A stretch of DNA of 64,000 bases from Tridacna crocea (lineage: Eukaryota > Mollusca > Bivalvia > Cardiida > Cardiidae), in contig OX031059.1 of NCBI GenBank assembly GCA_943736015.1, positions 53,889,159 to 53,953,158 on the forward strand, given 5' to 3'. Within the stretch, counting starts at the first letter, position 1, and every line of letters starts with the position of its first letter. Under the pieces are notes generated by a model. The model was given only the letters and a program-made list of their open reading frames with translations, made no database searches and was not told the DNA's origin. The position numbers and the translations under genes are program-made. Below, in pieces: positions 24,701-35,200 of the stretch.

Positions 24701-25368
24701 GGGAAGAAAAGTTTGTATTTCAATTTATTTCTCTGTATTTTAATTTCATTCATGAAGTTCTTCTTTAACTCTTTACAAAACGACAAAATTTTAGACTTGT
24801 CCAAATTGAAAGCATTTGCAGACGACAAAATAAATGTAACTCAAAAATTGAAATTTGTTTCCACCAGGGTAGAAAACACTGTGGGAAAAGGAGAAAATGC
24901 TGGTAACCAGCATTTTCTCCTTTTCCAACTATGTTTTCTAAAGACTTCTTCCCCAGGGTCGTCAAAAGTAGGGATTGTGTGGTAATGGGGTAAAATCAAC
25001 AAATCAACTGTATTCTGACAATATATCTCTCTCCTTTCTTTGAAAACAGCAATAACAACAATTGTATTTCAATGCCTCTTTGGCTTCATTACTTTACAAA
25101 ATAGTGAATAGCATAGATCCTTTATAAGAATGAGATTTGGGGTCTGATTTTGATCTGTCTAAAAGCAAAAGTGTCTTGCACAAATAAGACATGAAAAATT
25201 TCTTTCTTTTTCAGACCAGTTCCCCTACACACAAAAATTTTGAACTATGAAATAATACTGGTTGGACTGGTTGCTGGCATAGCATCTACATACTCAGCAC
25301 TCGAGGATTTGATAACAAGCCGATTTACAGTACCGTGTTACGTAGATCCAGTGAGGGCTGCTAATTGA
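15705..25368 (+). CDS. Amino acid transporter, AAAP/Aa_trans superfamily (8 exons, complete)
   Basis: Exons: 15705-15743, 17631-17745, 18600-18771, 19950-20141, 21036-21280, 22787-22993, 24509-24710, 25215-25368 (TGA at 25366-25368). All have GT-AG borders and matching phases; the sum is 1326 nt, 441 residues, normal for the family. About 11 membrane spans are visible, roughly residues 22-45, 53-75, 111-138, 149-168, 174-195, 212-235, 245-270, 290-312, 333-352, 353-375 and 400-424. Span 1 carries [15 protein letters not shown] and span 6 [13 protein letters not shown], both typical of Aa_trans carriers (SLC32/36/38, plant AVT). It probably moves neutral or basic amino acids with protons or sodium across a plasma or vesicle membrane; substrate and location cannot be read from sequence. 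The first ATG after an in-frame TAA is 15705; the ATG at 15720 has a better context (G at -3) and would give 436 residues. The short first exon is the least certain. Introns are full of TTAA palindromic elements. The gene converges on WDR83. Confidence 0.9.
15787..16012 (+). mobile_element. TTAA palindromic MITE, subfamily A, inside transporter intron 1
   Basis: Starts 44 bp after the donor of transporter exon 1. The left end is TTAAACTCTTTACC; the palindrome is centred on GGTTACC near 15929. The right end is decayed (GGGTAAGGGAATAAG). Confidence 0.75.
16135..17195. mobile_element. Diverged TTAA palindromic MITE copies around the LINE remnant
   Basis: Copies or pieces lie at about 16138-16365, 16620-16875 (disordered), 16880-16960 and 17085-17170. 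Palindromes are incomplete in all. This is intron 1 of the transporter. Confidence 0.5.
16423..16619 (+). pseudogene. Remnant of a LINE-type ORF2 C-terminus
   Basis: One frame reads [20 protein letters not shown] followed by PFYRKK, then a stop; after a small disruption it continues with [13 protein letters not shown]. The spacing of C, H and C resembles the zinc-knuckle-like segment near the end of non-LTR retrotransposon ORF2 proteins (C...E..H.L..C..Y...R). No reverse transcriptase motif is visible upstream, so this is a short dead fragment or a chance resemblance. Confidence 0.4.
17197..17424 (-). mobile_element. TTAA palindromic MITE, subfamily A
   Basis: 228 bp with TTAA at both ends, ending about 200 bp before transporter exon 2. 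The palindrome is well paired around GGTAACC near 17283. Termini TTAACCCTTTACGACAC and TTTGGTAAAGAGTTAA. Confidence 0.85.
17795..17990 (-). mobile_element. Truncated TTAA palindromic MITE with arm-matched variants
   Basis: Palindrome near 17818-17886. Both arms carry ATACTGG/CCAGTAT instead of ATGCTGG/CCAGCAT, a matched change. It begins close to the donor of transporter exon 2 (17746) and lacks clear TTAA ends. Confidence 0.65.
18341..18570 (-). mobile_element. TTAA palindromic MITE, subfamily A
   Basis: Ends about 30 bp upstream of transporter exon 3 (18600), so the acceptor region directly follows the element's right end (TTTGGTAAAGAGTGAAG). The palindrome is well paired around GGTTACC near 18425. 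Confidence 0.75.
19031..19259 (-). mobile_element. TTAA palindromic MITE, subfamily B
   Basis: 229 bp, reverse orientation, in transporter intron 3. The palindrome centre is CTCGTGACGAG near 19115; both arms read to AAAGGTGAAATTGCTCG and its complement. Ends TTAACCCTTAACCCCATAG and TTATGGGGTAAAGGGTTAA. Confidence 0.85.
19531..19759 (+). mobile_element. TTAA palindromic MITE, subfamily A
   Basis: 229 bp, TTAA at both ends, in transporter intron 3. The left arm has CACTGTG where the right arm has CACAATG, an example of an unmatched arm difference. Confidence 0.85.
20260..20935 (+). repeat. AT-rich dispersed repeat in transporter intron 4
   Basis: Contains three or four loose repetitions of a unit with CATGGAAAAGGGGC, GGACCAATATCTCT and GGACAAAATTTTATGAAACT landmarks. 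Similar wording recurs at about 54230-54520. No coding capacity seen. Confidence 0.5.
21384..21612 (-). mobile_element. TTAA palindromic MITE, subfamily A
   Basis: In transporter intron 5. Left end TTAACCCATTACCCAACAAT; the right end decays to GGTAATGAGTCAAA. Palindrome around GGTAACC near 21473. Confidence 0.8.
21759..21987 (+). mobile_element. TTAA palindromic MITE, subfamily A
   Basis: A 229-bp copy with both TTAA ends intact. The outer palindrome carries CACTGTGGG/CCCACAGTG in both arms. In the inner part the left arm has ATACTGG and the right CCAGCAT, one mismatch. Confidence 0.85.
22100..22614 (+). repeat. Tandem duplication of a palindromic MITE with its flank
   Basis: TATGGGTTCCCCTTTWGATA followed by a subfamily A copy occurs twice: flank at about 22100 with element 22126-22335, and flank at about 22365 with element 22386-22614. 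The flank is shared, so this is a duplication and not two insertions. The first element has lost its inner palindrome (ATGCTGGTTCTCACAATG); the second is full length (229 bp). Confidence 0.7.
23052..23600 (+). mobile_element. Two TTAA palindromic MITEs, subfamily A
   Basis: Copies at about 23052-23290 (with a run of G at 23152-23163 replacing part of the long arm) and 23389-23600 (TTAA ends intact). They lie in transporter intron 6, the first only about 60 bp after the exon 6 donor. Confidence 0.75.
23808..24032 (-). mobile_element. TTAA palindromic MITE, subfamily A
   Basis: Termini CCCTTTCCCAAACAATCC and TTTGGGAAAGGGTTAA; the TTCCC/GGGAA variant appears at both ends. Palindrome around GGTAACC near 23893. 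Confidence 0.8.
24127..24416. mobile_element. Long-TIR MITE (GTAAAGTGTCGTC type), copy 2, with a small insertion
   Basis: TIR ends GCAACAAACGAAAAGGGGAC and CCCTTTTTGCATGTTGTAG. Near the right end a segment at 24360-24390 (TTGGTAAAAAGCTTTTGATA and onward) interrupts the TIR; almost the same segment occurs at 21618-21650. The element ends about 90 bp before transporter exon 7. Confidence 0.7.
24765..24993 (+). mobile_element. TTAA palindromic MITE, subfamily A
   Basis: Begins 54 bp after the donor of transporter exon 7. The left end TTAACTCTTTACAAAACGAC is intact; the right end has lost TTAA (GGTAATGGGGTAAAA). Confidence 0.8.
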
Positions 25369-25479
25369 AAGACATTTATCTGTGATAGAATTATTTATTA
25401 TGAACCATCCATATAACAAAATGGGCTTGTGCAATATTAATCCTTTCTCTGATAACACATTTTAGACCCCTCTAGGATT

Positions 25480-25705
25480 AGCACATTACCAAACGACAAG
25501 ATTTTAGGTTTGTCCAAATCTAAAGCAATTGCAGATGACAAAATAAAAGTGACTGAAAATTTGAAATTTGTTTTGTAAAGGGTAGAAAACATTGTGGAAA
25601 AGGAGAAAATGCTGGTTACCAGCATTTTCTCCTTTTCCCACTATGTTTTCTAAAGGCTTATTTCTCAGGGTCGTCAAAAGCAGGGACTGTGTGGTAATGG
25701 GTTAA
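25480..25705 (+). mobile_element. TTAA palindromic MITE, subfamily A, downstream of the transporter stop codon
   Basis: Lies between the converging transporter and WDR83 genes and may be within the transporter's 3' UTR. Ends AGCACATTACCAAACGAC and GGTAATGGGTTAA. Further broken copies follow at about 25755-26175. Confidence 0.75.
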
Positions 25706-26226
25706 AGCACCTGCAGATGATAAAACTTGTAATTGGTAATTATGAATTAAGTTCTCAGTATGGATGAAAACATTATGGGGGAGCGTAGAAAATACTGGTT
25801 ATGAGCATTTTCTTCTTTTCCCAGCATGTTTTCGAAAAAGTCTCTTTGCCAAGATCATTAAGACACAGGATTATCAGGGAGAGGGTTAAAGACTATTATT
25901 TATTTGGTCAATATTGTTTGCATTAATCATCCATTGAATTGTCTGGAAAAGGGTTAAATCTTTACCACATGAAAAAAGTTTAGACTTGTCCAAATTGAAA
26001 GCATGTGTAGACAAGAAATCAATGATGGCTCAAAAATTGAAATTTGATTTTGAACGGGTAGAAAAGATTCTGGGAAAATGCTGGTTACCAGCAATTTCTC
26101 CATTTCCCACAATGTTGTCAATAGGCTTCTTCCACAGGGTCATGAAAACGGGATTGTGTAGGAAAGGGCTAATGACTTACTGGAAATAAAAACAGTCTTG
26201 GTTTAGTCATCTTCTGATTGAATCCA

Positions 26227-29200
26227 TCAGGTGTCCATGTCAGATGATGAATCTGGAGTTTTCCAGATGTACATTTTGTCCCCTGCCCCTGTCAACAAGC
26301 ATGTCTCTGATGGGTGGTAGCTTAGAGAGTGGACCACTTTCTGTCCATCATGCTTTAGTTTATGTATTAGTTTAGACTGAAACAGAATGATAGTGGTGTT
26401 ATTGACCTCATGCCATGAATCAAATTTACAGATCACATTGTAAATGATGGATAATGAACATGAATTAACCCTATCCCAACTTTTAACTTCACTAGGGAAG
26501 AACATGGTTGAAAACATTTTGGAAAAAAGAGAAAATGCTGGTAACCAGCATTTTCTCATTTTTCCAAAATGTATTCTATACTGTCAACACTATAAATATT
26601 TAGGATTTAACCCTTTACCCCATAAGGCATTTCTAGGATATCTCTAATTGACTCAAAATATCAGCAAGGATGAAGCCATTTCTTAGGTGTATATGACACC
26701 TTTTGATAGCATAGAAAACATTGTGACAAAAGGTGAAATTGCTTGTTACGAGCAATTTCACCTTTTGCCACAATGTTGTTCAAAGGCTACTACAAGCAAT
26801 GCGTAGAAATAAATATTTATGGAGTAATGGGTTAAATGAGTGGTCATATGACAAGTAAGATAAAAAGCAATAAAAAAATGAAGACAGTAGTAATATATTT
26901 CTTTAAATACCATATTCATAACTTATTTTGCTCGTAATAATGCATATATATTTTTTTACTATATGGAAAACTATGTAAGACATCTTTTAGCAATGAAATG
27001 AAGGTTTTTATTTGCAACTGCCTGGATTTTAATTGTGTAAATACGTTGCTAATTTCTGCATTTTTACATCTGTAAAAAGAATTGCTGTAAAAATATTCTT
27101 TCTTTTTAAAACAGGTTTTAAATTGGACACAAAATTATCTACTTTGACTAAACTTTTTCTTTGATTATTCATAAGCGATATTACATAGATTATTGAGTGC
27201 AATACAAGTTATTGAAAATTTATTATTCACTTCAGCACCGTTTCTGACTATGTTGCCAGTATAATATAATTATTAAACCTTTAAAAAATGATGAAATCTT
27301 GAACTTCCTTGAAAATGTGTGCAGACAATAAAAAATGAAGTTATGATAATGCTTCCTGTCTTTTATAGGGTAGAAAACATTCTGGAAAAAGGAGAAAATG
27401 CTGGTTACTAGCCTGTTCCCACAATGTTTTCAAAATTGATCTACCTTTACAATGGTTAAATTTTGTATGGTTTATAAGCCTCAAAATATCTAACATATAA
27501 GCCTTTCGTTGTTTTACTGGTAAGTCTCCTACCTCGATAAGATCCCAAATATACACCATACCATCTTCAGATCCACTCAGTATATGGGTATCCTTAGCAT
27601 TCAAACAGCTGTCAATTCTATAGTCTTCATTCTTATGGCCTGTATACCTGCATGATGTATATGGAGGATAACTGTGTATCAACAGAAAATTGAAATGAAA
27701 TATTTTACTTTATTTCATGCTTTCCGGTAGGATATCGAGAAATAGTAGTGAAAATATTTTTCGATCTTACACTGGTACCACCAGTGAAAATACCGATTTT
27801 CATGTTCTTGTTGCCTAGGTAAATTGCGCGTGCCTAACAACCAGATGGGAAATATGATGTCGTATACCTTACATTTCTCGCGCTTGACGTAACGTTGCTA
27901 TGCGGGAGGGGTACACCACAGGGAATAAGGGAAAAGAACTGTACTGAATTTTGATAAAGCTCCTCCCAGAAAGGGTAAAAATCGTGAAATAAATAGAATA
28001 TTTGTTTTTTTGGGTGAAAGCTGTGCCACTCGTGAAAATATTACCGATGGTCTCCACTCGATGAAATAAATTTTGATCTTTCACCGAAAAAAAACCAAAT
28101 ATCCTCTATCTGTTTCATGCTTTCTGGTAGGATATCGAGAAATTGTAGTGAAAATATTTTTCGATCTTACACTGGTACCACCAGTGAAAAAACCGATTTT
28201 CACGTTCTTGTTGCCTAGGTAAATTGCGCGTGCCTAACAACCAGATGGGAAATATGACGTCATATACCTTACATTTCTCGCACTTGACGTAACATTGCTA
28301 TGCGGGAGGGGTACGCCGCGGGGAATAAGGGAAAGGAACTGTACTGAATTTTGATAAAGCTCCTCTAAGAAAGGGTTAAAAGCATGAAATAAATAGAATA
28401 TTTGTTTTTTTTTGGTGAAAGATCCAAATTTATTTCATCTTGTGAACACCATTGGTAATATTTTCATTTGTGGCTGTGCCACTCGTGAAAATACTACCGA
28501 TGGTGTCCACTCGATGATATAAATTTCTATCTTTCACCGAAAAAAACAAATATTCTCTATATGATCACTAATATTATCATGAGAAACAAAGCCAAAGTTG
28601 AAAACAGTCAGTTTTGGCATTTTTTACCCTTTACCAAACAATCCCTGGTTTTTACAACCCTGAGATAGAAGCCTTTTGAAAACATTGTGGGAAATGGAGA
28701 AAATGCTGGTAAGCAGCATTTTCTCCATTTCCCACAATGTTTTCTACCCTGCTGGAAAAAAAAATCATTTTTTGAGTTATGTTTACTTTGTCGTCTGCAA
28801 GTGCTTTCAATTTGGACAAGTCTAACATTTTGTCGTTTGGTAAAGAGTTAAATGAAACTGATTTCAATCTTTCCAGACAAAAAAGAAAGTTTTCAAAGTT
28901 CTAGTTTGACTATACCAGAGCACTGACTTTATGTTACATCCATCATATAGAAACATCTTTATTCTAACCCTCTGACCCTTTATTACACAATCCTGCCTGA
29001 CTTTTAACAAGCCTGAGAAAGGAGCCTCTTGAAAACATTGTGGGAAAAGGAGAAAATGCTGGTAAACAGCATTTTTTATTTTTCCCAGTATGTTTTCTAC
29101 CCTTCCCAAGCCAAAATTCTATTTTTCAGTCACAATTACTAGTATTTTATGGTGTGCAAATGCTTTCACTTTGGATCAGTCTATAATTTTGTTATTTGGT

Positions 29201-32200
29201 AAAGAGCTAAAAAGAACCTAAGTTTTAATGACCTTGAGGAAAAAAAACTTTTAAAAACAGAGTGAAACTAGAGCTATCACTAAACATGATTATACACCCC
29301 ACCAGCTCCTTGTCATAAAAACAAGTCTTTGTCACAGAGTTGAAAAAACTTCAAGGGGGGATATTTCTGTAACAAATCGCAACAGGGTCATGAAAATTGC
29401 ACATGCACAACTTCATATATAAAGGAACCCTGTGTGTAAATTTGAGTCCAGTATGTGAAAAACTGTAGGAGTATTGCTCCGGACAAATTTGTGTCTATGG
29501 ACAGACAGACAGAATGACAGGTAGAATGACTGCCATCATAAACTGGAATTTTCCTTTAACTCTTTACCACACGAGAACATTTTAGACTGGTCCAAATTGA
29601 AAGCATTTGCAGACAACAAAATAAAGGTGACTATAAAAAAATAGAAATTTGTTCTTGGAAGGGTAGAAAACACTGTGGGAAAAGGGGAAAATGCTGGCTT
29701 CTTTCTTAGGGGCATCAAAAGTAGGGATTGTGTGGTAATGGGTTAACCCATTACCACTCAATCCCTACTTTTGACGCCCCTGAGAAAGAAGCCTTTTGAA
29801 AACACTGTGGGAAAAGGAGAAAATGCTGGTAACCAGCATTTTCTTCTTTTCCCACAGTGTTTTCTACCCTTCCCAAAACAAATTTCAATTTTTCAGTCAC
29901 CTTTATTTTGTCGTCTGCAAATGCTTTCAATTTGGACCAGTCTTAATTTTTCTCGTGTGGTAATGGGTTAAGTCTTTACCCAAAAACAAAATTTTAGACC
30001 TGTCAATACTGAAACCTTTTAAAGACTACAAGTTGAATGATGCAAGTTTGTGAAGAGATGGAAAACATTGCAGGAAAAGGAGAGAATGCTGGTTACCAGC
30101 ATTTTTTCCTTTTCTCACAATGTTTTCAAAAGTGGTCTACTTCAGGGCTGTTAAAACTTGGGATTATTTAGTAAAGGGTTGAACACTGTGCAACAGAGCC
30201 AGTCACTAGTACTTAATTGGGCACTGATTCGGAATAAATAAGTACATGTGCATGTTGTGCGAGTTAAAAATTATTGACAGAACTGCCAAGAACATTGTAA
30301 GAAATTCATTGTTTATATCATTTTATGCAAAACTTTAAAGGCATCAAAGAAAATGTATGGTCTGCAACACATGAAAAAGCATTCAGACATTTGCGTAAAG
30401 TGTCATCTCAGATTTGCCTGTGCAGTCCGCACAAGCTCATCCGAGACAACACTTTCCATTTTTAAGTAATTTTGTGTTTTGTACAAGTCTACTGTAGTAC
30501 AAAATCTAATGTAGTCATAAAGTGCCATCTCGGATTAGCCTGCTCAGACTGCCATGGCTACCCGAGACGAAACTTTACGCAAATGTTCTAAAGCCCCTTT
30601 TTGCGTTATAAACCTACTCATTCAGCATTTCTCCTGTGTCTTTGTCCATCAGCTTGACACTGCTATCTAATGTAGATGTCAATACACACTGGGCATCTCG
30701 AGTGAATGTCACACTTGAAACTGCCTCTGAAAGTCATCAAACAAGTGACAATCTTTCAAAGTTCAACTTGCCTGCACCAAATCTTGTATCAAAAGGTAAT
30801 GGATAAACAGAATACTAGATAGATACAATGAATGACATGAAATAACATAGAATACAGACAAATCTTTAGATTGAAATGGTCTTTTTATTGAAAGTATTTG
30901 CAGATGACAAATAAAATCTGGCATGATGACAAATAAAATCTGGCATGAGTTTTGGAATTCAACTTTAAAAGAATGGAAGATACTTCAGCAAATTTTCCCA
31001 AAAGCTTTCTTCTTAACCCTTTACCCCAAAAGGCATTTCTATGCTATCTATAATTGACCCTAAATAACAGCAAGAATGAAGCCATTTCTTATATGTATAA
31101 TTATTATGACACCTTTTTGATAGTGTAGAAAACATTGTGGCAAAAGGTGAAATTGCTTGTCACCAGCAATTTCACCTTTTGCCACAATGTTTTCCAAAGG
31201 CTCCTACAAGCAATGCGTAGAAATGAGTATCTATGGAGCAAAGGGTTAAGATCATAATCACATGGGATTGTGTGGTAAAGGGTTAAACCTTCAATGACCT
31301 TTAATGACCCTGAGGTACAAGGCTTTTGAAAAACCAAGATTTTCTCCTTTTCCAAAAATGCTTTCTATCCTATAAAAGACAAATTTCATCAATGCGGGTT
31401 ACCATTAATTTCTTGCCTGCAAATGCGTTCAAATTGGACCAGATTAAATGTGTGTGGTCTGGTAAGGGTTAACCAACAGAGGGCTAAATGCTGGTAAATA
31501 CCATTTTTCAGTCATGAAAAAAGACTAATGCCTGGCAATTGTGAAGGTATTTTTTTCCATAACATTTCACAAAGTAGTAAGATTAGACTGTATGTCCTCT
31601 GTGATCAGATCTTGATCTGCACTTTCTACAAATAGAAGTTTGATCTTGTCGACACTGTTTTCAGTAACAGCTTAAGTCTTTACCAAATGACAAATTCAAA
31701 GCATGTGCAGACGACAAGTCAAAGGGTGTATATATTAGGAAGTTTTACTTTGAGAGGTTAGAAAAAATTGTAGAAAAAGGAGAAAAATGTTGGTTACCAG
31801 CATTTTCTCCTGTTCCCCGAATGTTTTCAAAGACTTCTTTCTCAGATTCTTTAAAACTCGGGATTGTTTGGTAAAGAGTTAAGTTGTGCACAGCACTTTG
31901 AGAGCTAACTCCGTAGGTTTTATACAAGCGATTTTTCTATCTCTTAGATATTTCTAAACTGCATTCTCTTGAACTAGATAGTAGTCAGAGCTCGAGATTA
32001 CAGGGAGTGACGGTTTTCTAAACCCATTATTTCTCTTCCAAACACCATGTTGTGGGTACTCATTAGAACTGTCTCATCAAGACAATGCTAATCAGTACCC
32101 ATAACAAAGGGTTAAGTGGAGAATAAACAATAATTATCTTCAATTTTGAAATCAAAATCACTCCCTCTCTCTATGGCTGTTCATGATGTAATAAACTGAT

Positions 32201-35200
32201 ATTCTATATCGCTATCTATCCCCTATTATATGGACTGCAACACATGAAAAAACACTTTGGGACATTTGCGTAAAGTGTCGTCTCGAATCAGCCTGCGCAG
32301 TCCGAGCAGGCTAATACGAAACAACACTTTCCTTTTTTATGTAATTTTCTGTTTTGCACAAGTCTACCGTAGCACAATATCTAATGTAGTCGTAAAGTGC
32401 CGTCTTGTATTACCCTGTGCAGACTGCGCAGGCTGATCCGAGACGTCACTTTACACAAATGTCCGAATGCCCCTTTTCGCGTGTAGTATGCCATATGAAT
32501 AAAGTGTCTTTTTGCATGCAGCCTGACCACAAAGTATTTTAATTGCTATTTGATAAGGGCCAAACTATCTCCAAGAAACCGACCTATCAATCAAACTTTT
32601 GCGGAAATAGCTAATAAATCAAATGAAGAGCAGGGGCATATATTTTTTCATACTTATATATCTCTGTCGTCAATCATTGCTCCTAACTACGGAATTCTAA
32701 CAGGGTTTCAGTGTACCTAAATCCTTTCCCGAACAATTCCTGTTATTCATGACCCTGAAATAGAAGCCTTCTGGAAACATGGTGGGAAAAGGAGAAAATG
32801 CCGTTCAGCAACATTTTCTCCTTTTCCGACAATGTTTTCTTCCCTTCCAGAACAAATTTGAATTTTTGAGTCATATTAATTAAAGTTAAAGCTTTATCTT
32901 ATCAGCTACTTGGTGTCTGTTAACTCTTTACCACAAGAAAGAAGCCTTTTGAAAACATTGTGGGAAAAGAAGAAAATGCTGGTAACCAGCATTTTCTCCT
33001 TTTCCCACAATGTTTTCTATTCTATCAAAGAAAAATTACATCTTTTGAGCCACACTGAAATTGCAGTCTGCAAATGCTTTCAATTTGGACAAGGCTAAAA
33101 ATTGGTCATCTGGTATGGGGTCAAAAGCTCTAAAAATTTTATCTACTCACTGCCAATCATGTCTGCAAACAATTTCCCATTCCGTAGATCATACCTTCTG
33201 ATCTTTCCATCTGCAGATCCTGCAAGTATTTCATAGTCAGAGACCTGCATACATGTAACGCCATCTGTGGCTTCATCCAAAACCTGAAAGACAAGAGCAT
33301 AGCATGTGAGTGATAACCGTTATATTGAAAGCATTTGCAGACGACAAAATAAATGTTGCTCAAAAATTGAATTTTGATTAAGGAAGGGTAGTAAACACTG
33401 TGGGAAAAGGAGAAAATGCTGGATACCAGCATTTTCTCCTTTTCCTACAATGTTTCAAAAGCTTTCTCAGGGTCCTTAAAAGTCGGGAATGAGTGGTAAA
33501 GAGTTAATTTGCTTTCAGAAATAGCTTGTTTATCAGTGAAAATCTATGGTGAAAAGGGGGCATAACTCTATCAAAAATATTTACATAGTTACCTGCTCCC
33601 GCTGTACAGGTTCCTCTTATGATATTTAACCCTTTACCAAACGAAAAAATTTTAGACTGGTTCAAATTGAAAGCACTTGCAGACAACAAAATAAATGTAG
33701 ATAGAAAATTGGACTTTGTTTCCAGCAGGGTAGAAAACATTGTGGGAAAAAGAGAAAATGCTGGTTACCAGCATTTTCTCCTTTTCTAACAATGTTTTCT
33801 AAGGGCTTCTATCTCAGGGTCGTGAAAACCAGGGATTGTTTGGTAAAGGGTTAACATTTAGGCTGTGCAATAGATTTTAGAAAATGTCTGTCTTTGCGCA
33901 ATGATCAGCAGTGATGGTAAAAGACGAAACAGAAGACACCACGGCTATTACAATGCTTCGAAGTCTTCTTTAACTCTTTACCAAACGACAAAATTTTAGA
34001 CTTGTTCAAATTGAAAGCATTTGCAGATGACAAAATAAACGTATCTCAAAAATTGAAATCTTTTTTGGATACCAGCATTTTCTCCTTTTCCAACAGTGTT
34101 TTTCGAAGGTTTCTTTCTTGTTGTTGTTAAAACTTGGGATTGTTAAAGAGGGTTAAAGATTGAAATTGTCTTCACTTTCTCTCAATCTGAAAAAGCGTAG
34201 AATTTCGTTGGCTTATAAAGAGTTGAAAAAGATACAAACTTGAACTGGTTCTAATTTACGAGACTTAACATCCCATATTTTGACTGTGTTGTCAATGGAT
34301 CCAGACAATACAAGGGTAGACTCTTCGTTGAATTTCACACAGTTGACCGTACCTGAAATGTAGAGAGACAACAAATCATAATCCAAAATACATAACTGTT
34401 GGCAATCAATCTTTTTATCCAGCCGAAGATTACTTCTAAAAACATTCCTGCAAAAGGAGATACTGACTGACACTTCTCACAATAATGTCATAATTATGTG
34501 CTCCTACAATTAAAATTACAAGGATTATTTTGAGTATAAAACCTCAAGGAAATAATAGATAATTGCCAATCCATGAGAATTCATTGCCTATACATTATGT
34601 CTCGGTTTCTCACGGAAAAATTTTCCAACATAATTATATTTAACATTTAGTGAATTTTTAGAAATGTGAATTTCACTACTTTTTAAGGCATAAGCATATT
34701 CTACATGTCTATTGTTATTTACTTTTTTTCCCCTCACATGTTTTATCTGTTTTTGTTTCTTTGTCCTTAACTATATGACCATGACTTGCGTTACTTTGTA
34801 CGAGGAGAGAGATGGTTCCCCGACCCTCACACACCAATATACGGGGACAAAAAAAAAATTTTTTTTTAGGCATAAGAAAATGGACTTATTTATAATAAAC
34901 AATAAATTAAATATTCCAAAAATGGTAGGATTTATCCCTGAAAGGATAGATAAGACCATTAAAAAAAGAGGAAATGCTGGTTTGTTACCAAAATTTTCTC
35001 CTTTACACAGTCGTGTAGAAGCCAGAGCAGGCCTTGCTTTGAGTCATACATACGACCCCTGGCTTGGCCGATTTCTTTCCAAGGATTGATGATAGTCACC
35101 GCAACAGGATTCATTCCTCTCCTACCACTGACCATTGTTTAGACCATGATCATGTTAAAATGCAGCCAGTGGCTTGGAAAGAAAATTGTGCAAAGTACTG

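Noticed and set aside
27869..28084. 71-codon minus-strand frame
   Set aside because: It lies wholly inside the hairpin-ended repeat element.
34712..35089. 125-codon plus-strand frame
   Set aside because: It mixes intron sequence of WDR83, a broken palindromic MITE and a SINE fragment; no coding features.
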